This document shows, piece after piece, positions 1 to 8,139 of a stretch of 64,000 nt of DNA (positions are counted from its first letter, which is position 1; every line of letters begins with the position of its first letter). The translations under genes and the position numbers were made by a program. Below the pieces are notes generated by a model. It was not told the origin of the DNA. It searched no databases and saw only the letters and a list, made by a program, of their open reading frames with translations. The stretch comes from Candidatus Stoquefichus sp. SB1 (GTDB lineage: Bacteria > Bacillota_I > Bacilli_A > Erysipelotrichales > Coprobacillaceae): contig NZ_LN852694.1 in the NCBI RefSeq assembly GCF_001244545.1, positions 837,747 through 901,746 on the forward strand, in the 5' to 3' direction.

Positions 1-401
1 ATAGTGGTCGATTTGTGAGAACTATGAATGCTATTATGGACCATCAATCCTCAGCATTTGATTTTTTCTATCAGTTAGCTTGTTTTTATCAACAACAGCA
101 TTATAAAAAAATAGGCTATCAATTAGATGAATTATTTATGTATTTAGATTCTTATTTAGGTACAAAATATCATGATCTTTTAATTCAGGATTATTTATGT
201 CAATTTAAAGTCAAACCAAAAAGATGGTATCAGCCAACCCTATCTCCTCAACAAAGAAAACTTGTTATCAGATATTTAGTTGATCAATATCATCTTTCAC
301 AAGAAACACTCTTTAGATATGCTCTTGTTGAGAAACTTCAGCAAGGTTATCTGGTTGTGATTTATAAAGACTATCAATGTACGATGGATATTTATAAATA
401 A
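1..401 (+). CDS. C-terminal part of a probable B12-binding radical SAM protein (DUF4080 type), cut by the window edge
   Basis: The reading frame is open from the first bases of the window and stops at 399-401, so the gene starts outside. About 132 residues remain. They begin with an S-G-R-F stretch followed by a helical region rich in Tyr, Phe and Gln, and end in a short beta-like tail. This resembles the DUF4080 tail found after the cobalamin-binding and radical SAM domains of a family common in Firmicutes. None of the catalytic motifs lie in the window, so the assignment rests on the tail alone. A GTG at 15 is not a credible start because the frame continues upstream and no ribosome binding site is present. 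The 3' end overlaps the convergent membrane-protein gene by about 90 bp. Confidence 0.5.
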   Translation, partial: SGRFVRTMNAIMDHQSSAFDFFYQLACFYQQQHYKKIGYQLDELFMYLDSYLGTKYHDLLIQDYLCQFKVKPKRWYQPTLSPQQRKLVIRYLVDQYHLSQETLFRYALVEKLQQGYLVVIYKDYQCTMDIYK

Positions 402-879
402 TGTAGGTCATCAGCAGACCTGCCAGAAAAGAAAAAATCATATCCTGCATGGTATCATGAACACCTGTTGTATAATGACGAGAAGCATCATAATTAAACA
501 ATAGTAAACCAGAATATTCAAAAACTTCCCATAAAAAAGCAATGGCTGTTTCTACACAATTTAACATTACATATAAAAGTTTTGGAAGTTGAGTCAATGG
601 TTTTAAAAGAATGTAAGCAATAATGACAAAAATACATCCTGATAGAAAATGCATGATTTTATCATAGTAGGGTAGATTATAAAAACCACAGGTTGAACCA
701 AGAACTTGAGTCAAATAAATATATAAAATATATTCATTGCGATATAGTGTTTCTTTGATAAAATAAAGTGGAACTAAAAGGATAATGGAAACCAATAGGT
801 TATACTGAAAATGAAACCAAAGAGTGAAAAGTAAAGTTGTTATATAGATTGTTAATAAAATTTTATATAGTTTTTTCAT
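313..879 (-). CDS. Multi-pass membrane protein of the YjdF / DUF2238 type
   Basis: This 188-residue protein has about five hydrophobic segments. Conserved polar motifs sit between them: DKIMHFLSG near residue 85, WEVFEY near 130 and HDTMQDM near 152. This pattern of D-K-x-x-H, W-E-x-x-E and D-x-x-x-D is typical of the DUF2238/YjdF family, whose function is unknown. An upstream ATG at 915 would add 12 residues but has no ribosome binding site. I prefer the ATG at 879, which begins Met-Lys-Lys before the first membrane segment. A TATAAT lies only six bases before this ATG, so the message may be leaderless. The gene is convergent with, and overlaps, the partial gene at the left edge. Confidence 0.6.
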   Translation of the reverse strand: MKKLYKILLTIYITTLLFTLWFHFQYNLLVSIILLVPLYFIKETLYRNEYILYIYLTQVLGSTCGFYNLPYYDKIMHFLSGCIFVIIAYILLKPLTQLPKLLYVMLNCVETAIAFLWEVFEYSGLLLFNYDASRHYTTGVHDTMQDMIFSFLAGLLMTYIIYKYPSYIDSLYKSQPDNLAEVSQQEHI

Positions 880-885
880 ATTTAT

Positions 886-891
886 ATTATA
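886..891 (-). promoter_or_regulatory. Candidate -10 box giving a leaderless transcript
   Basis: On the minus strand TATAAT is followed by six bases and then the preferred ATG of the YjdF-like gene. Transcription would start at or next to the A of ATG. No Shine-Dalgarno sequence precedes either possible start, which fits a leaderless message. The -35 region is weak. Confidence 0.3.
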
Positions 892-931
892 GAAAATAAT
901 AAGATAAATATTCATAAAGGAGTTGAAAAAA

Positions 932-1456
932 ATGCTATCGATGGTTGAATATGTTCATCAGCGAATTTTAACTTATCCATCAAATTTGATAGGTGTTGAT
1001 TTTACGATGGGAAATGGACATGATACTGCATTTTTACAAGAACATTGTCGAGAAGTTTATGCTTTTGATATCCAACAAGTTGCCATTGACAATACAAAGA
1101 AAAGATTAAAATTTGTAAAGCCTGTTCATCTTATATGTGATGGACATGAACATATGTCTTTATATTTGTCGTCTTTTGATATTGGTATTTTTAATTTGGG
1201 ATATTTACCTTTAGGTGATCATCAAGTGACAACGTCATTAGAGACAACAATACCAGCTATTAAGGAAGCAATTGAAAAAGTTCAGTATGTTTTATTTATT
1301 GTTGTTTATCCAGGACATGATGAAGGGAAAAAAGAAAGTTTATTCATTGATGAATATGTTCAGCATTTAGATGCTCATCAGTATCATGTATCATCGTATC
1401 GCATGCTTAATAAAAATTGTGCTCCATATGTGATTGAGATTGAGAAGAAAAAATAA
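932..1456 (+). CDS. mnmM: tRNA (mnm5s2U34) methyltransferase, YtqB/MnmM family
   Basis: A 174-residue class I SAM-dependent methyltransferase. The SAM-binding motif I is DFTMGNGHDT near residue 24, the acidic end of strand 2 follows (AFDIQ), and the family-specific NLGYLPLGDH lies near residue 90. These motifs match the YtqB family (Pfam rRNA_methylase), shown in Bacillus to methylate the nm5 group at wobble uridine 34 of some tRNAs. The length is normal. AAAGGAG at 916-922 is nine bases before ATG 932. The upstream TTG at 923 touches this ribosome binding site and is not a plausible start. The tRNA modification gene miaB and miaA also lie in this window, but far away. Confidence 0.85.
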   Translation: MLSMVEYVHQRILTYPSNLIGVDFTMGNGHDTAFLQEHCREVYAFDIQQVAIDNTKKRLKFVKPVHLICDGHEHMSLYLSSFDIGIFNLGYLPLGDHQVTTSLETTIPAIKEAIEKVQYVLFIVVYPGHDEGKKESLFIDEYVQHLDAHQYHVSSYRMLNKNCAPYVIEIEKKK

Positions 1457-1464
1457 TTTTCATT

Positions 1465-1495
1465 TGAATAAAGAGAGCAAGGTTGTTGCAAAATA
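1465..1495 (+). promoter_or_regulatory. Candidate forespore sigma-G promoter of the SASP gene
   Basis: TGAATA at 1465-1470 and CAAAATA at 1489-1495 are separated by 18 bases. This resembles the sigma-G pattern (TGAATA, 17-18 bases, CATnnTA). The downstream gene is a SASP, a classical sigma-G target. The predicted start of transcription lies very close to the ribosome binding site, which is a point against it. Confidence 0.45.
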
Positions 1496-1515
1496 ATCTT
1501 GAAAGAGGTGAAAAT

Positions 1516-1713
1516 GTGAGTTCTCATTCAAAACGTTTGTTAGTACCTCAAGCTAAAGATGGTATTGATGAAATGAAGTATGAAATAGCTAATGGAGTCG
1601 ATCATCAGGGAAGATGTTTAGCAGATGTTGCTGGTTCTATTGGTGGCGAAATAACAAAGCAATTAGTAACATTAGGTGAAATGCAATTGAAAAATCAAAG
1701 ACCAAAAAAATAA
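1516..1713 (+). CDS. Alpha/beta-type small acid-soluble spore protein
   Basis: A 65-residue protein with the hallmarks of alpha/beta SASPs: LLVPQAKDGIDEMKYEIAN near the N-terminus, with the E-I-A site cut by the germination protease GPR, and GSIGGEITKQLV near the C-terminus. Such proteins saturate spore DNA and protect it from UV and heat. The segment between the two motifs is about two residues shorter than usual and contains a cysteine, which is uncommon in this family. The start is GTG 1516, preceded by AGAGGTG at 1504-1510; the longer TTG start at 1483 has no ribosome binding site. The gene stands alone and ends at a strong terminator. Confidence 0.9.
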   Translation: MSSHSKRLLVPQAKDGIDEMKYEIANGVDHQGRCLADVAGSIGGEITKQLVTLGEMQLKNQRPKK

Positions 1714-1734
1714 AACAGGGAGAATCCCTGTTTT
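1712..1734. terminator. Bidirectional rho-independent terminator
   Basis: A ten-base stem (AAAACAGGGA with TCCCTGTTTT, loop GAA) lies between the convergent SASP and BrxF-like genes. The A/T-rich arms give a U-tract on either strand. Confidence 0.85.
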
Positions 1735-2161
1735 AGCATAATGTATATTTAAAATCTTCTTTTTCTACAGAGTAGATTAAATCTTCAGGTGCATCTTTAC
1801 AGAAGTGGAAAAGTTGACCATCTTCAATTTTTCCATTCCAAGTTGCAACAACAATAATATCTTCACTGAGTTCTTTTAAGAAAGCAAGCAAATCAATTTG
1901 ACTGTTTTTAGCATAAAGAATTTTTTTATTATCAAGCAATAAAACTTTTTGATGATATGTTGATAGGAAATTTTTCATTTCATGCATGAGTTGTTCGCTT
2001 GGGGTATTGATAAATATTTTATCAAGATCAACAATTGGAATTCCTGTTTCTTCACTATAATGACGTATCATTTTTGATTTACCGCTACCAGGCTGTCCAA
2101 TAATCAGTAGCAACTTATGTTTAGCATCACTTAACTCCTCTATTCTTTGACTTATGTTCAT
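1733..2161 (-). CDS. Orphan BrxF-like P-loop ATPase (BREX type 3 family)
   Basis: A 142-residue protein with a Walker A motif GQPGSGKS at about 22-29, a Walker B-like strand KVLLLDN near residue 73, and a C-terminal part with VVATWNGKIEDGQL. This order and the L-D-N and W-x-G motifs match BrxF, the small P-loop protein of BREX type 3 phage-defence systems. No other BREX gene (brxC, pglZ, methylase, brxHII) is nearby, so the protein probably acts alone or has been re-used. AAGGAG precedes the ATG. A TATAAT promoter element with a cre-like site overlapping its -35 region lies upstream, suggesting carbon catabolite control. The family call is fairly secure; the role is unknown. Confidence 0.7.
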   Translation of the reverse strand: MNISQRIEELSDAKHKLLLIIGQPGSGKSKMIRHYSEETGIPIVDLDKIFINTPSEQLMHEMKNFLSTYHQKVLLLDNKKILYAKNSQIDLLAFLKELSEDIIVVATWNGKIEDGQLFHFCKDAPEDLIYSVEKEDFKYTLC

Positions 2162-2208
2162 TATTATAATCTCCTTTATGTGTATTTATGTATATATTAT
2201 ATCATCAA

Positions 2209-2224
2209 TTGTAAGCGTTTTCTA
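2209..2224 (-). promoter_or_regulatory. cre-like (CcpA) operator upstream of the BrxF-like gene
   Basis: On the minus strand the sequence reads TAGAAAACGCTTACAA. Its 14-base core differs from the catabolite-responsive element consensus TGWAANCGNTNWCA at only the first base. It overlaps the -35 region of a promoter whose TATAAT is at about 2195-2200, ahead of the BrxF-like gene. The position predicts repression by CcpA. Confidence 0.5.
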
Positions 2225-2249
2225 TCCCTATTCATATAAAATTTTTTAA

Positions 2250-2276
2250 AATAAAAATGTAGCATGAAAGCTACAT
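2250..2276 (-). terminator. Rho-independent terminator of the EIIB-ROK gene
   Basis: ATGTAGC (2257-2263) pairs with GCTACAT (2270-2276) around a six-base loop. On the minus strand it is followed by a T-rich tract. It separates the EIIB-ROK gene from the BrxF-like gene, so the two are probably separate transcripts. Confidence 0.7.
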
Positions 2277-3685
2277 TAATCTTGTCCTTGAATACAGAGT
2301 ATCAATTGCCCTAACAATGTATATTCTTGTAGAATATCAACTTTGATAATATCTGGAATATAATGTTTTGGAAGATAACGTCCTAATTCTTTTTTGAGTT
2401 CTTCAACATCAGGAATAAGAACACAACATAAGACGATAACTTGAGGACTAATAATACTAATAATAGAAAGTATTGTCATGGTCACCAATTCTAAAGCACC
2501 TTCAGGTGTTCGGGCAAGTGCGAGACGATCATCTGAAAGGGACATAGGAAGATATTGAACCTCACCAGCAAGATGGGCTCTTCCACGAATCAATTGTCCT
2601 TTAATAATCATTCCTGCACCAGCAAGGTGATTGGTTGGTTGAAACAAGAAAGAAAGTGAATGATATTCTTTTTGAGAGGCATAATAACCTACTGCTGCCG
2701 TATTGACATCATTGCTTAAAATAAATCGAATCTGACTATAACGAGAAGATAATACATTCATGAAATCCATATCTTCTAAACCTTCTACATTAGCCGAAAC
2801 AACATAACCATCATTGATAATACCTGGAGTTGAAACACCAATGATTTTAATATCAGGATGGTGGAGAATAGCAGTATCAATAATATCATAAATATCTTGA
2901 ATTGTGATTTTTGGTTTAATGATTTCATTATCTAATAGAATATGATTTTTTTCATCATAAATACGATAAGCGATATGCACTCTTAAACTATTTCTAAAAA
3001 TAGATAAGACTAATATTTTGGTATCGTTATGAATTGTTGTTTGTAAAGACAAAGGTTTAGATTCCGGTTCAACTTTTTGTTGTTTATTATTTAAGGCCTC
3101 TTCAATTAAATTTAATGTTTGAGCAACATCATATTTAGCAAAAATATGAGGTGGAATTTTGATGACAATTTGATTTTTAAAGATTTCCTGAGCTTTTGCA
3201 TGCATGTATGAAATTTGTGGAGCAAGAATAATAACATCATAATCATGTCCAATATCAAATACTTGATTGTATCCAACGGCTCTCACTTCATAATTCAAAT
3301 ATAAAAGTTCACTCGCTTCATTTAATTTAGATGCAAAGTAGGATGTTGTTAATCCACCACTACAACTTAATAATATTCTTACCTTTGGTTTTTCAACCAA
3401 TTGCAGAATACTTTCTATCATTTCATGAAACAATTCAATAGCATGTTTCATAGTTTTCATTTGAAAATGAAGGTAAAATTCAACTTCTTGATTGGTTGTA
3501 TTTGTGACACAGAGTTCGATAATATTTAAAGGATTGAAAGTGATTTGGCTATAACTGTAGTCAGTATGAATAACGATAACATTATCCTGCTGTTCATCAA
3601 GATGAATCTGGTAATCTTTTTGATCTTGAATAAGAATCCATTCTTTAAATATAAGTGTATTGATATCTCTTAAAAACTCATCCAT
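2276..3685 (-). CDS. Fusion of a PTS EIIB (lactose/cellobiose type) domain with a degenerate ROK domain
   Basis: A 469-residue protein with three parts. Residues 1-100 form a domain of unknown type. About 100-200 is a PTS lactose/cellobiose EIIB-like domain: LLSCSGGLTTSYFA carries the cysteine that is phosphorylated in EIIB proteins, followed by VIILAPQISYM. About 225-469 resembles a ROK fold (GVSTPGI, SNDVNTAAVGY, HLAGEVQYL). The ROK catalytic N-D pair is present, but the N-terminal D-x-G-G-T phosphate motif and the zinc-binding cysteine cluster are missing, so sugar kinase activity is doubtful. The protein may be a sensor coupling PTS phosphorylation to sugar sensing; no helix-turn-helix is visible. 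ATG 3685 is chosen because the GTG at 3694 lies inside the ribosome binding site. Confidence 0.65.
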   Translation of the reverse strand: MDEFLRDINTLIFKEWILIQDQKDYQIHLDEQQDNVIVIHTDYSYSQITFNPLNIIELCVTNTTNQEVEFYLHFQMKTMKHAIELFHEMIESILQLVEKPKVRILLSCSGGLTTSYFASKLNEASELLYLNYEVRAVGYNQVFDIGHDYDVIILAPQISYMHAKAQEIFKNQIVIKIPPHIFAKYDVAQTLNLIEEALNNKQQKVEPESKPLSLQTTIHNDTKILVLSIFRNSLRVHIAYRIYDEKNHILLDNEIIKPKITIQDIYDIIDTAILHHPDIKIIGVSTPGIINDGYVVSANVEGLEDMDFMNVLSSRYSQIRFILSNDVNTAAVGYYASQKEYHSLSFLFQPTNHLAGAGMIIKGQLIRGRAHLAGEVQYLPMSLSDDRLALARTPEGALELVTMTILSIISIISPQVIVLCCVLIPDVEELKKELGRYLPKHYIPDIIKVDILQEYTLLGQLILCIQGQD

Positions 3686-3848
3686 AATTTCCACCTCTTT
3701 GTTTTCATTATAAGATGATTATTATGAAAATCTACTTTTTTTACCAAATTGGAAAAACTTTTTCAAAATAGAAATCATTAAATCACAAATACTGATAATT
3801 TCTTTTGTATTCATTATAAAAAAATATGTTTTTAAAGACTGTTTATAG

Positions 3849-3854
3849 TATAAT
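3849..3854 (+). promoter_or_regulatory. -10 box of the sirtuin-like gene
   Basis: TATAAT lies 24 bases before the ATG at 3879, in an AT-rich stretch, with a good ribosome binding site between. A convincing -35 hexamer is not visible. Confidence 0.4.
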
Positions 3855-3878
3855 ATATAAATATAGGAGAGTGACAAG

Positions 3879-4430
3879 ATGAAAGTAATAGCTTTTACAG
3901 GAGCTGGAATATCTAAGCAATCTCATATTCCAACCTTTATGGAACGACCAGATGTCAGAGAAAAACTATTTAGGGATTATGCTAATACACATCATGAAGA
4001 ATATAATGAAGTCATTAAACAACTCAAAGCCAATATGAATGGTGCAAAACCAAATGATGCACATATTGCTTTGGCTGAATACAATATTCCAGTTATTACG
4101 ATGAATATTGATGGTTTACATCAATTAGCAGGAACAGATGCATTAGAGTTACATGGTGGACTTCCTGAAGATGATGAAATGGACATGGCTTATTCTTTAT
4201 ATAATAAGCCAGTATTATATGGTGATCCTGCACCAAATTATCAAAGAGCTTATGCAATGGTATATGGATTACAGCCAGGAGATGTTTTGCTGGTGATTGG
4301 ATGTTCGTTTCACACCGCGATTGCTGTTGATTTAAGGGAAGTTGCAAAGAGTCGAGGGGCAAGAATTATTGAAATACAAGAAGATGCAGCTCATAATGTC
4401 AGAAAAGTATTAGAAGAATTGTTAAAATAA
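3879..4430 (+). CDS. Compact Sir2-family (sirtuin) protein lacking the zinc module
   Basis: Sirtuins are NAD-dependent protein deacylases. This 183-residue protein keeps GAGIS at the NAD site (residues 8-12), TMNIDGLHQLAG near residue 73, the catalytic histidine in ELHGG near 93, and VIGCSF near 140. It has a single cysteine in all. The four-cysteine zinc ribbon normally placed after E-L-H-G is reduced to a few acidic residues, and the usual P-D-F-R after G-A-G-I-S is P-T-F-M. It is about 50 residues shorter than ordinary bacterial CobB-type enzymes. It may be an altered deacylase, an NAD hydrolase, or an inactive binder. It is a single gene ending at a shared terminator. Confidence 0.75.
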   Translation: MKVIAFTGAGISKQSHIPTFMERPDVREKLFRDYANTHHEEYNEVIKQLKANMNGAKPNDAHIALAEYNIPVITMNIDGLHQLAGTDALELHGGLPEDDEMDMAYSLYNKPVLYGDPAPNYQRAYAMVYGLQPGDVLLVIGCSFHTAIAVDLREVAKSRGARIIEIQEDAAHNVRKVLEELLK

Positions 4431-4431
4431 A

Positions 4432-4461
4432 AATCAAGGTTGTATTAAACCTTGATTTTTT
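4432..4461. terminator. Bidirectional rho-independent terminator
   Basis: AATCAAGGTT (4432-4441) pairs with AACCTTGATT (4448-4457) and is followed by a T-tract. It lies between the convergent sirtuin-like gene and the small membrane gene. Confidence 0.85.
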
Positions 4462-4816
4462 GGTCATGTAATAATCTATCTCTTTTTTCTTTGTAATGCT
4501 GTAATTGTCCTAGAATTTGTTTGCGTGTTTGTGAAGTAATATATTCTGCACTAATAATGGATGTAATCATTGCAAGTAGGACAGAAACTGGCATTAAATA
4601 CACAAAGAACATATCTTTCGTTAAATAAAATAAGATTAACAAAATCACTGCAAAAATGATAGATTTCTTTAAGTTTCTTTTTCCCAAGAAAAGATTATAC
4701 ATTTCTTTTCTTAAGTTTTGGTATGTCTCTTGTAAAGCGGATATGATTTCTGAACATTTTTCAATGGTCAATTCATAATCATTAATATTCGTATGGACAT
4801 CAACTTTAATAGGCAT
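4445..4816 (-). CDS. Hypothetical protein with two membrane segments between helical arms
   Basis: I do not recognise this 123-residue protein. It begins with a charged helix likely to form a coiled coil (about 12-45). Two adjacent hydrophobic segments follow (about 50-67 and 70-90), then a second basic helix ending in KIKV. This is a hairpin membrane anchor with both ends on the same side, probably cytoplasmic. A strong AAGGAGG precedes the ATG. It is a single gene, with terminator at its 3' end. Confidence 0.55.
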   Translation of the reverse strand: MPIKVDVHTNINDYELTIEKCSEIISALQETYQNLRKEMYNLFLGKRNLKKSIIFAVILLILFYLTKDMFFVYLMPVSVLLAMITSIISAEYITSQTRKQILGQLQHYKEKRDRLLHDQKIKV

Positions 4817-4923
4817 TTTCGCACCTCCTTATGCATATCCGCACCTATTATATCACGCTTTTCAAAAAAAGAAAGAGATTTACTATAAATATAATTAGGT
4901 GTATACTATTTTGTGGTGAGATT

Positions 4924-5440
4924 ATGAAAGCTATACAACATTTTAAAACAATAACAAAACATAAAATAAAAGTGATGCAACTATGTTTTCGCATAGGGCT
5001 TTATAAACAAGGCTTATTACATGATATGTCAAAATATTCACCTTGTGAATTTTTAACAGGTGTTCACTACTATCAGGGAGATAAATCTCCAAATTCAGCA
5101 CAACGTGAGGAAGAAGGCTATTCGATTGCCTGGCTTCATCATAAAGGCCGCAATAAACATCATTGGGAATTTTGGGTTGATTTTACACGACAAGGATTAG
5201 CGCCTGCTAAAATGCCAACTCGTTATGTCCTAGAAATGTTTTGTGATCGCATTGCAGCCAGCATGACTTATCAAGGGAAACGTTATCAAGATACTTTTCC
5301 ACTTGCCTATTATGAAAGAGGAAAGCATACATATATTATGCATCCGCAGTCACGAGCATTGTTAGAAGATTTATTGATCCATCTTCATGATAATGGATTA
5401 GATGCTACAATCGATTATATTAATACTTATATTCAAAAAT

Positions 5441-5442
<2 letters not shown>
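4924..5442 (+). CDS. DUF5662 family protein
   Basis: A 172-residue soluble protein with many histidines. It contains KHKIKVMQLCF near the N-terminus, GLLHDMSKYSPCEF near residue 30, and AWLHHKGRNKHHWEFW near 70. The L-H-D and H-H-x-x-x-N-K-H-H motifs suggest an HD-like metal site and are the signature of DUF5662, a family of unknown function common in gut Firmicutes. The ATG at 4924 follows GTGGTGAG; 31 further residues encoded upstream have no ribosome binding site and a different composition. A TATAAT is at 4890-4895. Confidence 0.7.
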
Positions 5443-6475
<1,033 letters not shown>

Positions 6476-6481
6476 CTATCA

Positions 6482-6512
6482 TTTAGTAAAATTAAAATCA
6501 ATATTTACTAAA
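6482..6512. promoter_or_regulatory. Inverted-repeat operator for the LacI-type regulator
   Basis: TTTAGTAAA (6482-6490) and TTTACTAAA (6504-6512) are perfect inverted copies separated by 13 bases, in the intergenic region upstream of the lacI-family gene. Binding by that repressor is inferred from position only. Confidence 0.45.
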
Positions 6513-6523
6513 AAAATAAGCAA

Positions 6524-6551
6524 TCATAAGATTTCATTTCTTTCATATAAT
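6524..6551 (+). promoter_or_regulatory. Candidate sigma-E promoter of the dacF-spmA-spmB cluster
   Basis: TCATAAG at 6524-6530 is followed after 13 bases by CATATAAT at 6544-6551. The latter fits the sigma-E -10 pattern CATAnnnT; it also contains a sigma-A TATAAT. In Bacillus the equivalent dacB-spmA-spmB operon is sigma-E dependent. Confidence 0.35.
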
Positions 6552-6566
6552 GCGTTAGGTGATATT

Positions 6567-7577
6567 ATGAAAAAATGGTTAAGTGTACTTTGTTTTTTAT
6601 TATGTTTAACACCCGTTAAAGCAGTCAATTTTCAAGGAAAAGCATATATCGTGATGGATTCTTATAATCAAACTGTTTTAGAGGGACAAAATCAAAATGC
6701 GGTTCAAAGTGTAGCATCAATATCTAAAATTATGACAGCCATTGTTGCTATTGAAAATGGACAACTTGATGATGAATATGAAATTGGTGAAGAAGTGAAT
6801 GAGGCTTGGGGAAGTGGGGTCTATATACATATTGGAGACCGCATTAATTTAAGAGATCTTTTACATGGATTGCTATTAAGAAGTGGCAATGATGCTGCTA
6901 ATGTCATTGCCAAGAATATTGGTGGGGATATTGAAACTTTTGTGAAAATGATGAATGAAAAAGCTCAGGAATTAAAAATGACACAATCTCATTTTTCTAA
7001 TCCAACAGGATTAGATGAAGAAGATGATGGTAATCAATCAACTGTTTATGATATGGCATTATTAATGTCTTATTGTTCACAAAATCCTATTTTTAATGAT
7101 ATTGTCATGAAAGAAACGTATTTGCGTGAAGATGGGGGAGGGACTTGGCATAATAAGAATCGTTTATTGAATGAATACGAATATTGCGTGGGTGGTAAAA
7201 CGGGTTTTACCAAAAAAGCCAAGCGAACATTAGTAACACGAGCAGTTAAAAATGATATTTCATTGATTATTGTGACATTTAATTGTGGTAATGATTTTGA
7301 ATTTCATAAAGATAAATATGAAGAATGTTTTGAAAAATATCAAAACATTCTGGTATTACCTAAAGGAATCTATCAGTATCATGGACATTCATTTTTAATT
7401 GATCAAGATTTGTATTATTGTGGTAATGAAGCTGTGAAAGCTTCAATGATTGGCAATCAGGATTCATTAAAAGTATATGTATCAAAACAGCAAATCTATG
7501 AGGTAAAAAAAGAAGCAGGGTTACAGACAATCTTAAGATATTGGATGATTTTATTAGGAGAATTTGTCAATGGCTAA
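6567..7577 (+). CDS. Secreted D-alanyl-D-alanine carboxypeptidase (DacF/DacB type)
   Basis: A 336-residue penicillin-binding protein of family S11 that trims the terminal D-Ala from peptidoglycan stem peptides. A signal peptide (MKKWLSVLCFLLCL) ends near residue 20. The active-site motifs are SISK near 52 (SxxK), SGN near 109 (SxN) and KTG near 210. The ATG at 6567 follows AGGTGAT; longer in-frame sequence upstream has no start signal. The gene overlaps spmA by eight bases. In Bacillus the same order (dacB-spmA-spmB) controls cortex cross-linking and spore core dehydration, so a sporulation role is likely. Confidence 0.88.
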   Translation: MKKWLSVLCFLLCLTPVKAVNFQGKAYIVMDSYNQTVLEGQNQNAVQSVASISKIMTAIVAIENGQLDDEYEIGEEVNEAWGSGVYIHIGDRINLRDLLHGLLLRSGNDAANVIAKNIGGDIETFVKMMNEKAQELKMTQSHFSNPTGLDEEDDGNQSTVYDMALLMSYCSQNPIFNDIVMKETYLREDGGGTWHNKNRLLNEYEYCVGGKTGFTKKAKRTLVTRAVKNDISLIIVTFNCGNDFEFHKDKYEECFEKYQNILVLPKGIYQYHGHSFLIDQDLYYCGNEAVKASMIGNQDSLKVYVSKQQIYEVKKEAGLQTILRYWMILLGEFVNG

Positions 7578-8139
7578 AGTATGGAAATGGAGCGTTGTTA
7601 TTTTTTTGTTGACGGGTTTATTGTTGCATCATGAAGAAGATATGATGAATGCTATGATGGAGACACCTTATTTGGTATTTGATTTAGTGACAACAGTGAT
7701 TTTATCAGCATGTCTGTGGGGTGGCTTTTTAAATATTATTGAAAAAACAGGATTTATGAATTATTTATCGTTTTTATTAAAACCTCTATTACGTTTGATT
7801 TATGGTCCCATTTTAGACCAAGAAAATGTATATGCCTATTTATCTTCTAATGTCGTTGCTAATTTACTAGGTCTAGGTTCTTTAGCAACTTTGAGTGGAA
7901 TCAAGGCGTTTCAAAGATTAAATGAACTCAATAGACTATCCAATCGTCCTAGTCGAGAAATGTTAACATTAGTGATTGTTAATACAGCTGGTTTATGTTT
8001 GTTTCCATCTTCACTGATTATGTTAAGAAAGCAAATGGGTTCAACTGATATTTATGCATTTTATCCTTATATGTTATTGATTGCTGTGACAATTATTATA
8101 ATAGGTCTTATTGTACAAAGGGTGATTGATCATGAATAA
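7570..8139 (+). CDS. spmA: Spore maturation protein A
   Basis: A 189-residue membrane protein with about four to five hydrophobic segments and the nucleoside-recognition (Gate) domain: SACLWGGFLNIIEKTG near 45 and SSNVVANLLGLGSLAT near 90. SpmA is needed for spore core dehydration in Bacillus and Clostridium; the mechanism is not known. ATG 7570 lies nine bases after AGGAG. It overlaps both the carboxypeptidase before it and spmB after it by eight bases, so translation is probably coupled. Confidence 0.9.
   Translation: MAKVWKWSVVIFLLTGLLLHHEEDMMNAMMETPYLVFDLVTTVILSACLWGGFLNIIEKTGFMNYLSFLLKPLLRLIYGPILDQENVYAYLSSNVVANLLGLGSLATLSGIKAFQRLNELNRLSNRPSREMLTLVIVNTAGLCLFPSSLIMLRKQMGSTDIYAFYPYMLLIAVTIIIIGLIVQRVIDHE

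Noticed and set aside
1733-3694. A defence island around the BrxF-like gene
   Set aside because: The neighbours are a SASP, an EIIB-ROK fusion and a sirtuin-like gene with terminators between. No methylase, helicase or pglZ is present. The sirtuin lacks the fusion partners seen in anti-phage Sir2 systems.
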